A DNA stretch of 64,000 bases from Anaeromyces robustus (taxonomy: Eukaryota; Neocallimastigomycota; Neocallimastigomycetes; Neocallimastigales; Neocallimastigaceae), in NCBI GenBank assembly GCA_002104895.1, contig MCFG01000003.1, positions 260,001-324,000 on the forward strand, written 5' to 3'. Made by a program: the position numbers and the translations under genes. Positions 11,381 through 41,732 of the stretch are shown in pieces (position 1 is the stretch's first letter; each line of letters starts with the position of its first letter). The notes beneath the pieces were generated by a model. The model was given only the letters and a program-made list of their open reading frames with translations, was not told where the DNA came from and made no database searches.

Positions 11381-11811
11381 GTCGACCAGTTTCTATCCTG
11401 GTTGTTAAGGTGTTTCCTTAGCATACAAAAGGCTTCTGGATCGACACCGCATCTACCCCAAGCACAAGTGGTTTTCTCCTTCACGGGTTTTACACTGTGG
11501 CAAGGTAGTACACAGGTATAGTATTTGAGGCGTAGCTACTCACGCCTCATTAAATAATATAAGTATATGAGTAGATCTTTAAGTCTAATAATGTGGGGTG
11601 AGGCTCTAAATTATTGGGCGGTTTCCTTGGTGACTACTATTCATATGTGGGGCTTGTTGACTGGACCCGTTATTAAGTTAGCGTTAGGGTTTAAGTACAA
11701 ATGTAAAATATATGAATATACCAAGGGCGTCGACGCCGAAAAGGTAAGGCAGGGAATTTAATTCCGATACATTCATGTGAAAAATCACATGATAAGTCTA
11801 TAAAAAAAATA
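11381..11811 (+). mobile_element. GC-richer, hairpin-rich island; probable retroposed (SINE-like) element
   Basis: These 431 bp have far more G and C than any other non-coding part of the window and begin abruptly at GTCGACCAG. Short stems are visible in order: ACCAG/CTGGT, TAAGG/CCTTA, CTGTG/CACAG, TGAGGCGT/ACGCCTCA (about 11528-11551), a 12-bp palindrome GGCGTCGACGCC near 11725-11740, and CATGTGA/TCACATG near 11772-11790. The right end has a short A run (about 11802-11809) before the second 12-bp direct repeat, as expected for target-primed retroposition in + orientation. GATCGACAC fits the Pol III box B pattern, but no convincing box A precedes it. On the minus strand the 5' half also reads as about 56 codons without a stop, Cys-rich, ending in a TAA inside the flanking repeat; on the plus strand 11567-11761 is open. 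I cannot decide whether either is a coding remnant. Family unknown. Confidence 0.5.
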
Positions 11812-11823
11812 TATATATCAAAT
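11812..11823 (+). repeat. Right copy of 12-bp direct repeat (candidate target-site duplication)
   Basis: TATATATCAAAT is identical to 11369-11380 and directly follows the A-rich end of the island. Confidence 0.5.
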
Positions 11824-13121
11824 AACAAAGATTTATAATAACAGAATTAATTTAAAAAAAGGCAGTAAATATTTAATGGATGACATTCTGAAAAATAATA
11901 TAAGAAAATTTTCTTATATTATATATTAAAAATATAATAATAAATATTAATGAAAAGAATTATTCCACTTTTATCAAATTAAATAAAAATGTAAATAAAG
12001 CATTTTTTTAAAAATAAACATATGTTTATAATACATTTATTATTAAAATATTATTTTCATCATTAAACAAAAAAAAAAAATAAATAAATTATATAGATAA
12101 TTGATTTTTTAAAAATTTTTTTTATAATAATGAAAAATAGATTTAATGGAATACTCTTAAAAAAATAGATTAAATATTATATATTTTATTAGTTATTATT
12201 AAATATTTATACTTAAACTTTTTATTAAATATTTCAATACAGTATATAATATATTGTTTTAATATAATATAATATATATATGATATAATAATAATCATTT
12301 CTTAAACTATATAGTATAAATAATATAATAGTTCTTATGAATTTTGTATTATTCTAGCTTTTAATACCTTTTAATGATTATAAATAAATATTATGAATTT
12401 TAAGATTTCTAATAATAATACAAAATAACAAGTTCAAGTTTAGTATAGTTTGGAATCTTTTTAAATGAAATAAAAAAATAAAATTTCTGTTGTATAATAT
12501 TTTATCCTCCCTCCTTTAATACATACATTAAATATCAATTTAACCAAAAAATTTATTAAATATTAAATGCTAACTATAATTTAAATATAATTCAATTTTT
12601 TAATAATTTCTTTAATGTCTTTTTAATTAATTTATACAAAACATATCTGAATTAAATGAATTCGTATGAACATATATATTGATATAAAACATATCTGAAT
12701 TAAATGAATTCGTATGAACAAAAAAAAAAAAAAAAAAAAAAAATAGGATATTTAGGATAATTTTAATAATATACATAAAGTCATTATGTCTCCTATTTAT
12801 ACTCTCTATATACTTCATATAGAAAATTTTGTATCAAAATAAAAAAAAAAAAAGTTATTTTTCTATCACAATTAAACTATAACCCTTTTTTTTATATAAT
12901 ACCAATTTTATTTGTACAGACAAATAATATTAATATAATAATATTAATAAAAATATATTTATATAAATATTTTAATTTACTATTATAATTATTAATGGAA
13001 AATAAATAAAAATATTATTATAACATATAACATATAATCAATTACTAAAATTTTTGTTCATTGTACCTTTTAATTATTTATATATATTATTTTTTTATTT
13101 CAGTAGTTTTTTATTTAATAG

Positions 13122-13152
<31 letters not shown>

Positions 13153-14472
13153 TTAATTTATACTTTTTTTTTTTTTTTTTTTTAGTAATTCTGTGTTCAT
13201 AATTTTAATTTAATTAATCTTTATGATTTGTTATATGTTTGTTTTTGTTTATGTTTATGTTTTTATTTTTATTTTTATTTTTTATTATTATTTTTTTTTA
13301 TTGTTTATTTTTATACTTATTTTATATTTATATAAAAATATTATATATATAAAAAAAAAATAATTTTAATATTAATAAAATTGATAAAAATAAGAAAAAA
13401 AAGGAAAAAGATTTTCTTTTTCTTTTTTTTTTATTTTTTTACATTTTATATTTATTTCTATATTTTAATTTAAATTTCAAAACCATGGAATATATATAAA
13501 TAATGTACAAAAAATATTCTTCAAAAACTATTCTTTTAATTATTTATATATTTTTATTGTTTAATTTTTTTTATCATTATCATTATTATTATTATTGTAT
13601 TTTGTTTTAAATTTTATTATATTATTTTCATTTTTTTTTTATTTTCATTTTTTTTTTAAATTTCTACTTTAATTTTAATTATTTTCATTTTCATTTTAAT
13701 TTCATTATATTTTTAGTTTATTGATTTTGTTTTTTGCTTTATTTTCCTTTTTTTAATATCATCATTTTTTTCTTTTTTCTTTTTATTTATCTTTTATAAA
13801 AAAATTTTATTTTAACACAAAAATTTTTACTATAAAACAATACAAAAGAGAAATAATTGGGATGTTAAAAAATTATATGGAAAATTAATAAAAATAATTG
13901 ATAAAAATTTTATATATATATATTTTTATTAATAATTATAAATATCTATTTTATATTATCTATATAATATATAAATATCAAGAAATAAAGTTTCTATTAA
14001 AATATTTATATATATTAATTGCTAAAACTTAAACTAAGTTTTTCTATGGATTTTTTATTTTTGCTATTTATATTTTGTTTTATTTTTTTGTTCGTTTTTT
14101 TTTTTTTTTTTTTTTTTCTGTTTTTATTTTTGTTTTGTTTTTATCTTTCAATTTATTTAAAAATATATTCATGACTTTGAAAAAATTGAATTCAAATGAA
14201 TAAATTGATAATTTTAATATTTACTTTAGTCGTTATATATATGGTTTTTCTTTGAATTCATAGTGAGGATTTAAAAAATAGCATTTTATTATTATTAATT
14301 ACATAATTTATATTATTAACTATATAAATTATTAAATATTAGATTTACAAAAAAAAAAAAAAAAAAAAAAAGTTAATAATATTGTTATATAAAGTTATTA
14401 TGTTTAAATACTATTTAATAATAATAGTTTTTAATTAATACAATTTTAAATAGTGAAAATTTAAAATTTACC
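11824..14472. other. Intergenic, AT-rich, no gene seen
   Basis: This runs from the retroposon-like island to the 3' end of the SH3 protein gene. It is dominated by A/T homopolymers and T-rich stretches (13150-14160). It holds the 35-bp direct repeat described separately. No exon-like segment is seen on either strand. Confidence 0.6.
12638..12720. repeat. Direct repeat, two identical 35-bp copies, period 48
   Basis: The 35-nt copies at 12638-12672 and 12686-12720 are identical and include GAATTAAATGAATTCGTATG. The second copy ends in a run of about 23 A. It looks like a recent tandem duplication. Confidence 0.9.
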
Positions 14473-16240
14473 TTATGACAAATAATATTTTTGGAAACTT
14501 TGATTATTATTGTTATTTCTTAACATCATTTGAATTGCTTGTGCATTTTGTGAATTCTGTAATGATGATGTACGACGACTACGAGATTGTGATTGTGAAC
14601 GTTCAGATATAATTGATTTTTCATCATTATCAGTAGCATAATCATCTTCAAGACAATTCATTGGGAATGTACCTCTCTTTCCAGATGTCATATTAATACC
14701 AAATGCCCATCCATCCTATTTTTAATAATAAAAATTAAAAAAAAAAATAAAAAATAATTATTTAATATATATATATATTTAAATTGTAAGACATAAAAAT
14801 TATTTAAAAAAAAAAATTATATAATATTTACTTCAAATGTTTCTTCAGTTCTAATAATATCACCAGCTTGAATTTCCATTTCATCAGGTAATGATGGTTG
14901 GAAATCATAAAGTACACGATAAACTTGGTGTGGCTTGAAAACTTGGAAATAATAACTTGGAGATGGACTAGACATATCTTCTTCTGCTCCATTTGTATCT
15001 GATAAGTAAGCCGAATTATTAGAATATATAGTATCACGAGAATACATTTCTGAAGGTTGTTGAACCTTCTTTTGTCTTTCTCTTGCTGTTAATCCTTGAG
15101 TTTCTTGATTTTGATAAGCATCGCTGATGTTTGAATTAGAATTATCAATTGGTGACATTCCAGGTGAATTAAATTGGTTATTATTTTTGTTATAGTTATT
15201 GTGAAGTGGAATTGCATTAATTGGTGAACTAGATGAAACTAATTGTGGTTCTGAAACAGCTGGTGATAATTCATGAATTTCACTCTTTGTGTCCTTTATA
15301 CAACAACAGAATAAAATTCCAAATAATAATAAAATAATAAATACAATTCCTCCAATAATTAGAATATTACTCCAATTAAAATTCAAACCTTTTTGATTAT
15401 CAGCTTGTTGATTTCCAGTGGTTGAAATATTTGCTGGAGCAGTTGAAGTAGCCAAAGGAGCTCCTATACATTTATTATTTTATATAAAATTTCATTTCGG
15501 TTAAATTATTTAATTTTATTTTTTAATTTTTTTTTAAAAAATATAAATATTAAAAAAAAAAAAAAAATAAAAAAAAAAAAATTAGTATTTCATATATTTT
15601 AATAATATATTGTTTTTATAATATTAAAAAATACCTAAATCTGATGTCGCTGTAACTGTAGAATTGTTATTAGTATTATTTGGTTCAGTACTTGGAACTG
15701 CATTTTCTTCTGTGGTTGTTGGAGTTGTTGGATTAGGATTATCAACTTTCACTGAATAAGAATCTGAGATTTTTTCTGAATCAATATATCCATAAATTTT
15801 ATAATCTCCACTTTTAACAGTGGTTGGAATAGTTACGTTCACAAAATATTCGTTATCTTTATTAAATTTATATTCTTGATTTGTAATTGTTTCAACTTTT
15901 TCAAAAACAGATTTACCTTCATCTCTTATTATCAAGTCAAATGAAGGATCTTGTGAATTTTCTAATATTTTAAAATTTAAAATTATACCCTCACCTAAAA
16001 AAAAAAATACATGAATTTAATTAGTTTTTACATATATCAACAATATATATATAATATAAATATTAATTTATTAATTAATTTTTTCCCTAAAATCAAAATT
16101 GAACATATACCTGGTTTAATAACATTTCCATCATTAACTTTAGTAATTTTTATAAATTTTAATTTTTCAGCATTAACAAAAACCAAAATTAATAATATTA
16201 AAAAAAAAGATAACTGCTTCATCGCCATTATATTAACCAT
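14473..16240 (-). CDS. Single-pass membrane protein: signal peptide, Kre9/Knh1-like ectodomain, TM, cytosolic SH3
   Basis: The exons are 16240-16111, 15994-15635, 15463-14832 and 14715-14473, all GT-AG. They sum to 1365 nt (454 residues plus stop). Residues 1-24 form a signal peptide with a hydrophobic core and VNA end. Residues 25-130 form a beta-rich domain (KITKVNDGNVIKPGEGI ... SGDYKIYGYI) resembling the Kre9/Knh1 Ser-Thr-rich family of fungal wall proteins. A Thr/Pro/Asn-rich stalk follows, then a TM helix at about 196-218 ending in CCC, a likely palmitoylation site. A Ser/Asn-rich linker leads to an SH3 domain at about 343-397 (ALYDF-type start VLYDFQPSLPDEM, then DGWAFG, closing FPMNCLED), split by the last intron. 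The tail has an RSQSQSRSRR stretch and poly-Asn. The layout suggests a wall-to-cytoplasm sensor or scaffold comparable in form to yeast Fus1 or Sho1. The function is inferred only. Confidence 0.85.
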
Positions 16241-18961
16241 TTTTAATCTTTTATATTGAAATTTAAATATATATTTTTCTTCTTTAGGATTATATATAAA
16301 TTATATATTATTTGATTTTAATTTTTTATTATATTATTTTTGTTTTTGTTTTTGTTTTAATTTTTATTTTGTTTTAACTTTTTTTCTTAATTTAATTAAA
16401 ATAGTTTTAAATTAAAGCAAAATAAATAAATAAAAATATTTTTATTATAAAATATAAATAATAAAAAAATATTTTTTATATTAATCAACTATTAAATATA
16501 AATATATATAAATAGTTTTCTTTATTATTTATTTTATTTTAATTTCTTTTTTTTTTTTTTTTTTTTCTAATATTTTTTATTTGTTTATTTATTAATTATT
16601 TCTTAAACTGAAATAACTCTTATAATTTCATCTTAAATAATCTAGATTACTCAAATAAAAACTAATAGTTAATAAATAATGAATAAATAAAATAAAAAAT
16701 ATATATATAAAAAAAAAATAATTATTATTTTAATTATTTTATACAATAAAGTTGAACTAATAATTATATCTATATTGAATTAATTATATATTATAATAAA
16801 ATATATATTATTATAATATATTATCTAAGGAAATATTCATAATTTTTTTTTTATAAAATTGTATATTAAATATTCATTAATAATAATGTTTTGTTAACTT
16901 TTTTTATTATGAATTCTTTAAACTTTAATTATAATAAATTAATTATATGTAATAATATATTTTTCAACATAATGAACAATATATAATTTTATTCAATGAG
17001 TGGACCGTCATATAATTACTATTTAATAGTTTTTTAATGAATAATATGAATAATATATTATGCTTTTATTTTAATTTTTACTTAATATAAACTCTATTGA
17101 ATAAATTAATACTTATAAACTTTAAAATATAATATAATAAGTTATACATTATATTATATGTTCCACAATATAATAAAAATTTATTGTATACTTATTATTA
17201 TTTATAATAATATATTATACAATATATTTATGATTAAAAACTTTCCAATATATTATAGTAGCCAATAAAAAATACATTACACAAATACACAAAATCAATT
17301 TTATTCATACAGATTATCAAAGATATATTAAAAAATTTACTTTATTATTAAACATTAATATATATTTTATTATAAATAAAATTTAAATTCATTTACAGAA
17401 ATTAAATATAGATTAAAATTTTTTTAAAATTATTAATTATAAAAAAAAAAAAAAAACATTAAAATAATAAATAAAATTCTATGTCATGTAGGTTATGAAA
17501 TACTTTTATTTTTATAATTCATACTTGATATTCTTTTTTTTTATTCCTTCATTCATCATTAATATATTTATTTACAATAATTCTTTTTTTATTTAATTCA
17601 ATAACATAATATTAATTATTAAAATTATTTTATTATTTCTTTTTTCTGTTTTATTATAGTTTTTTTAAAGTATAAAAGTATTAATATATATGCAATTACT
17701 GTTAAAAATTCGACATTATACTACAATAAATATAATAATAATAATAAAAATAAAAAGCTTAAACATTACACAAAATTTTAGGATTTTTTGTTTCATTTAT
17801 AGTTTATTTATTTTTTACAATAATTCGTATATTGTAAATTTCCATTTAAACATTCTTAATTTAACAAAAAAAAAAAAAAAAAAAGAAAAAAATTTATAAG
17901 AATAATAATAAGATAAAGATTATTCAAAAATTTATTAGAGTTTACATTATTATATAAAAATTTTTAACATACTTTTTATTATTTTTTAATAAATTAAAAT
18001 AATATAATTAATTAATATATGGTGACACAAATAAAAAAAAATTAATGAAATAAATTATTTAAGTTTTAACTTTAAAATTAAGGGAGAATTTATTATAAAT
18101 ATTGCTATTATTGACTTATGATTCCATATAAAAATAAAAATAATTAATATTTATAATATTTATATTTTATATATATATATATATATAATATTTTTTTTTT
18201 GAAAATTATTTAATATTCAATTTTCAATATATAATCTTAACTCCTATATAAATATTTAAACTATAAAATAACATTCAATTTCTTATATATATAATATATA
18301 TATTATATTAATAATTTATTAATCAATATAATGTATTTCATTACATTATAAAAAAAATAATAATAAATTAATTTTGTTGTAAATACAAAAATGTAATTTA
18401 TATTTTATAGTAAAAACATGTTTTATACCTCTATAATAATTATTAAAAAAATAATAATGATTTACAGAAAACAAATATTATATTATTTTATATTAAATGT
18501 TAGATAAATTTTAATTATTTAATATTAGATGTTTAATCTAAATTCTAAATATAAGGTAATAAAAAAATAAAAAAATTATATAATCATTATTATTTAATTT
18601 TAATCCATAATTATCGATATTATATCAAAAACAAAATTTAATTAATAATAAATTAATAAATTTTAAAAAAATACAACATTAATTTTTTATTTAAATTTTT
18701 TTTTATTGATATGTTTTGAAATAAATGTTTCTAAAAAAAAAGATATGTAAAAATAATAGATTTTTCTTTTTCTTAAACTATTTTAACCTAATTGTTTTAA
18801 AGTTTTAATATAATATATATATAATTATATATAATATTATAATAACAAAATCGTTATTATAATTGATAATGAATTTTTTTTATTAAATATATAGTTATAT
18901 TATTTTTATATAAATGTCTTTAGTCATCTATTTTCTATTCTATACATTTTATTTATTTATT

Positions 18962-18964
<3 letters not shown>
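16241..18964. other. Intergenic, 2.7 kb, AT-only
   Basis: This runs from the 5' end of the SH3 protein to the 3' end of the dynein gene. It is AT-rich throughout, with many short A and T runs and TA tracts (for example 18168-18186). I found no exon, RNA gene or notable repeat. A slightly more mixed stretch at 16985-17015 has no structure I can support. Confidence 0.6.
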
Positions 18965-37029
<18,065 letters not shown>

Positions 37030-39509
37030 ATGAACGGTGTAGAAAGTAGTAAAATTGGGTTAAGTGAAAATCAATTACCACCAATTCAACGACTTAATAA
37101 TGAAACAAATAATGTTAATACAACAACAACCATTACTACAAATATTGTTTCTAATGGTATTACATCAATTAAGAATCAAAATAATAATGGAGGAGATCGA
37201 AATAAAAATAAAAAGAATATAAAAAAATTATCATTTTCAGAATTAATGGTTACAGAAAATGATCGATCTCCATGTTATATTCAAAGACAAAGAATTAAAT
37301 CTGTATTAAATGAATTATATAAAAAAGTAATGATTATAGGAATTTTACCTGATTCATTAGAAAGACATTTTGTTAATATTTTTGATTCTGATGTATCATT
37401 AATAGTTAAAGTAGGAAATAAAAAAAAATAATAATATTAATATTTATATTTTTAATTTTAATAATATTAAATAATGATAACAATATTTTTTTTTTTTCAT
37501 ATTCATTTTTTTGTTTTATATATTTAGAAATACATTGATGTTAAGAATGAATATATGATAGTAAGAAAAACACCAGGAGAGGTATTAATAAAATTTATAT
37601 TAAATATATTAAATATTTTTTAAAAAATTTTTATATAATTTATTTAAAAAATATTATTAATATAATTATAAAAAATTGAAGAAAAAAAAAATTGAAATTG
37701 ATACTTATTTTTTATTCTTTTACTAATTTTATAAATCTGAATAATAATACTAATACTAATAATAATAATCTATTATCAAATCATAGATAAATAATTTATA
37801 TTTAAATGAAGTAATTAAAAAATATAAAATTGCCGTAAGAAATGTTTATCGAACCTTTTTATTTTCACCTGATTCATATTTAAGATTATTAAAATATCAA
37901 ACCGATCACAATTTACAAAAACCTATTGAAATACAAAAATTTGAAAAAACCGTAACCGAAATATTAAATTTTTTTTATGATAAATTAAATACCACATATG
38001 AACAAGATTGTAAAAAACAAAAAGAAATCAAAGAAATTACTGATATAGAATTAAAAAAAAAGGAAAGTGTAGAAAATTTTAAAAATATATTAAGAAATGC
38101 TATTAATGAACGATATGTAAATATTACCGGGAAAACTCAGGAAATGGAAAAATATAAAGGTTTAAAAAAATCATATATTTATTATATTTATTATTAAAAA
38201 AGAAAAAAAAATTTTTTTTTATTAATCCATTATTTATAAATATAAATATAAATATAAATATAAGAATAATTTTTTACTGATTTATATAATTATTTTGATA
38301 TTACTATATTATAATAAAAACATATTATATTATAACAATGATAATAATATGATTATTATTACTATTAATATTATTAATTATTATTACTATCATTATCATT
38401 TTTTATTATTAATATTATATATATTAAAATTTGCTCTAACAAAAAAAAATTAGATGAACTTGAAAAATATAAAACAACTGCATCAAATAATATAAAAAGA
38501 ATTCAAAATACTTCTAAACAAATTATTGAAAGAGAAAAGAAAATGTCTTCAGATAAAGTAATAATGGATATATATAGATAATAAATTAAAAAAAAATTGA
38601 AAGATTAATATATCTTAATAACTTTTTTTTATTCACATTTCTATATTCTATATAAATTATAATTCTTTAAATTTTGTAAATGAAAAAAAAAAAAATAAAA
38701 AATAAAAAAAAAAAAAAAATGATATAAATTTTTTTTGAAATAATTATAAATAATTTTTAATTTATATTAGAAACGTCAATTAACTGCAGAAATTAATTTA
38801 TTAACAGAAAAATTAAATGAACTTACCGCATCAAATAAAGAAAAAGAGAATGGATATTTAAAAAAGAAATTTAGAATTGAATCAGAAATTGAAAATTGGA
38901 TACATAAATATGATGATGAAGTTTCCAAAAAACAAGAAGAATATGATTCTTTAACAAAAAAATATAATTACCAACATGAAGAATTAATATTACTTAAAAC
39001 AAAATATGATAATTTAAAACAAGAATATAAACAAGAAAAAGAAGAAAGAGAAATAAAGAGAAAACAAGAAGAAGTATGAAATATATGTCCATTAATATAT
39101 AATTATGATATTATATTAATATATATATATATATATATATATTTATTATTATTAATATAAAATGAATGAATGAATTAATTATAAAAAATATTGAAATTAT
39201 GAATAATTAATTTTTACAGGATAGATTATTCAAAATTATACAAACCAAACATTGTGGTTTAGTTATTTTAAGATACTATAAAGCTTATCTTAAAAGAAAA
39301 GTTTCAAAGGTTTTTATATTATTATTATTATTATCTATTATTATTATTATTATCTATTATTATTATTATTGTAATATTTAAAACAATTTTGATAATTAAT
39401 ATAAATACATTTTTAATGATATAAAACATTAAAATATCATATATTAATTTAATAATTAATATTTTTATATTATTTAATAAAGCCAAGTAATGGAAAAAAG
39501 AGAAAATAA
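37030..39509 (+). CDS. DRC10: Dynein regulatory complex subunit 10 (IQCD-like), 7 exons
   Basis: The nexin-dynein regulatory complex links axonemal doublets and controls dynein activity; DRC10 is one of its IQ-motif subunits. The exons are 37030-37410, 37528-37581, 37787-38159, 38454-38557, 38771-39073, 39220-39309 and 39483-39509. All introns are GT-AG, and the sum is 1332 nt, 443 residues, close to human IQCD (about 449). An Asn/Thr-rich N-terminus is followed by a helical region beginning RIKSVLNELYKKV, long coiled coils (about 145-405), and the segment FRIESEIENWIHKYD (338-352), which matches the best conserved part of IQCD as I recall it. A degenerate IQ motif follows (ILRYYKAYLKRK, 421-432; the Gln is Leu), then a short Lys-rich tail, as in the family. 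The last exon (9 codons with stop) is the least certain. The alternative is DRC9/IQCG, a related subunit. Confidence 0.87.
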
Positions 39510-39795
39510 AGATTCTGAAATAAAGATAAAGACGAAAAAAAAAAAAGAATTATTCTATTTTTCAAAATAAAAAAAAAAAATCTATCTATAAAAAAAAAAA
39601 TTATTAACCATTATAAAGAAAAGTTAAAACAAAGTTGAATTAAAAAAGCAAAAAATACTAAAAGAAAAACAAAATATATATAAAGCAAAACTGAATAATA
39701 TTATCAATTTTAGTTTTTATTATTTTTATACCAAAATATATATAATTTTTTTTTAAAAAAAAAGAAAAGAAAAAAAGTTTTTTCATTTTTCATTA

Positions 39796-39893
39796 TATAA
39801 ATATATTTATTATCAATATTATAATATTATCATTTTCATAGTACTATAAATATATTTATTATCAATATTATAATATTATCATTTTCATAGTAC
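39796..39893. repeat. Perfect tandem duplication of a 49-bp unit
   Basis: Copies at 39796-39844 and 39845-39893 are identical over 49 nt, each ending ATCATTTTCATAGTAC. The perfect identity in such fast-changing DNA suggests a recent event. Confidence 0.93.
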
Positions 39894-40179
39894 TACAACT
39901 ATAATATAATCTAGACAATAACATTAATCAATAAATTATCTATAATAAATTTATTTTATTTTATTATTTTTTTTATAATTTATTATACTTTCTTTTTATT
40001 ATTATTATTTTCTTTAAATATATATATTTTCTTTATATCAATACAAATATCATATCACATCATTTTCAATAATTTAATTATTAAATTTTTTTTAATGGCA
40101 TATTACAAAACTTTAATATTTATTAATAAAAATTTAAGAAATAAAAATATATGAATAAAGTAATCAAATGAAAAAGAAA

Positions 40180-40320
40180 TAAAATAAAATAAAATAAAAT
40201 AAAATAAAATAAAATAAAATAAAATAAAATAAAATAAAATAAAATAAAATAAAATAAAATAAAATAAAATAAAATAAAATAAAATAAAATAAAATAAAAA
40301 TAAAATAAAATAAAATAAAA
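40180..40320. repeat. AAAAT pentanucleotide array
   Basis: About 28 copies of AAAAT, nearly perfect, with one AAAAAT variant near the right end. Confidence 0.93.
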
Positions 40321-40343
40321 TCTAATAAGCAATACAAACTATA

Positions 40344-40345
<2 letters not shown>

Positions 40346-40400
<55 letters not shown>

Positions 40401-40408
40401 CATCACCA

Positions 40409-40442
<34 letters not shown>

Positions 40443-40480
40443 CATCATCACCATCATTATTATTATTATTATTATTATTA
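40346..40480. repeat. ATT trinucleotide array with CAT/CACC interruptions
   Basis: A TTA/ATT array broken twice by a similar ATCATCACCATC block (about 40400 and 40441), which shows internal duplication of the interrupted segment. Confidence 0.85.
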
Positions 40481-40913
40481 GAAGATATTTGACCAACTGT
40501 CTGTCTTGTCCTACTGTTATTTCAGTTATTGAATAATAACTAAATTTCGATTATTAACAATAGGCAAATTTTTATTAAAATAAATATGACTTTTACATAT
40601 CAAAAAAAAAAAAAAAAGAACATTATTAGTTTTTCTACTAAAAAGGAAATGATATACTCTATCCCATTCTAATATTATATTTAAATTATTAATAAAACAA
40701 ATTTGTTGTTATTATTTAATAAACTAAATCACAATAATAAATTAGAAATTTAGATTTCAAAAAAAAAAAAAAGTTTTTTTTTTTTTTTTTTTTAAAATAA
40801 AACACAATATTTTAAAAATTATACATTATAATTATTACTCATCAATTTTTCATATGTTTTAATTTTTTTTTTTTTTTATTTTTTTAAAAAAAATTTTTTA
40901 TTATTTATTTATT

Positions 40914-40949
<36 letters not shown>

Positions 40950-41732
40950 TAATTCATTTTTTTTTTAATACTTAATGTTTATTTTTTCTTTTTTACTTTT
41001 TTTTTTTTTATTTTTTTTATTTTTTTACTTACTTATACTAAAATAGAAAAGATGTACGCTATTTAATTTTTTTTTTTTTTTTTTTTGAATATTCTTATTC
41101 AAAGAAAAAAAAAATATAAGAGAATTGTTTATATTTCATGTATATGTACATATAAATTAATATAATATACAAAATATTATCAAAATATTTTGTTTTTATT
41201 ATATTCTTATGTATTTGTACATGAAAATAAACTAAACTATGTAATATTTATATATAATATATTTATCAATTTAATATAATTATATATATATATTTCAATA
41301 ATTATATCTATATATAATGTTTTTTGTTTTTTGTTTTTTTGTTTTTTTACTGATTATATATATATTTTAAATAATTATTAAAGTAATAAATTAAGATTAT
41401 AAAAAACAATTTACTATTTTTTGTAATATTTTTATTATTTATGTGATATTTGTTTTTTATTTTTATACTTATTAAATTTATTACTTTTATTATTTACTGA
41501 TTTATTTTAATTATTATGATGATTATTTAATATTTTACAAACTTTTTTAATTGATTTATTTACTTAAATATATATATTTTTTGTTGTTATTTTATTTACT
41601 TATATATATATGTATATATTGTTTTTTTGGTTATCTTGTTATTATTACTACTGTGTATTTTTCTTTTTGTTTTTTTTTTTTTTTTTTTTTTTGTTTTTAA
41701 ATATATATATAATATATATTTTACATTTTTAA

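Larger units (their letters stand above)
39510..41732. other. Intergenic between convergent DRC10 and the Ser/Arg-rich gene
   Basis: This is the 3'-to-3' gap of 2.2 kb. It contains a 49-bp tandem duplication, an AAAAT array and an ATT array (all listed), and long T runs (40783-40802, 40916-40948, 41670-41692). No gene is seen. Confidence 0.6.

Noticed and set aside
11381-11447. HDV-like self-cleaving ribozyme at the 5' end of the island
   Set aside because: GTCGA can pair with TCGAC about 60 nt downstream, but the nested P3, P1.1 and catalytic-C arrangement cannot be placed.
11567-11761. 64-codon plus-strand frame inside the GC-richer island
   Set aside because: I find no recognisable domain, and the minus strand is equally open in part. 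It is described under the island, not called as a gene.
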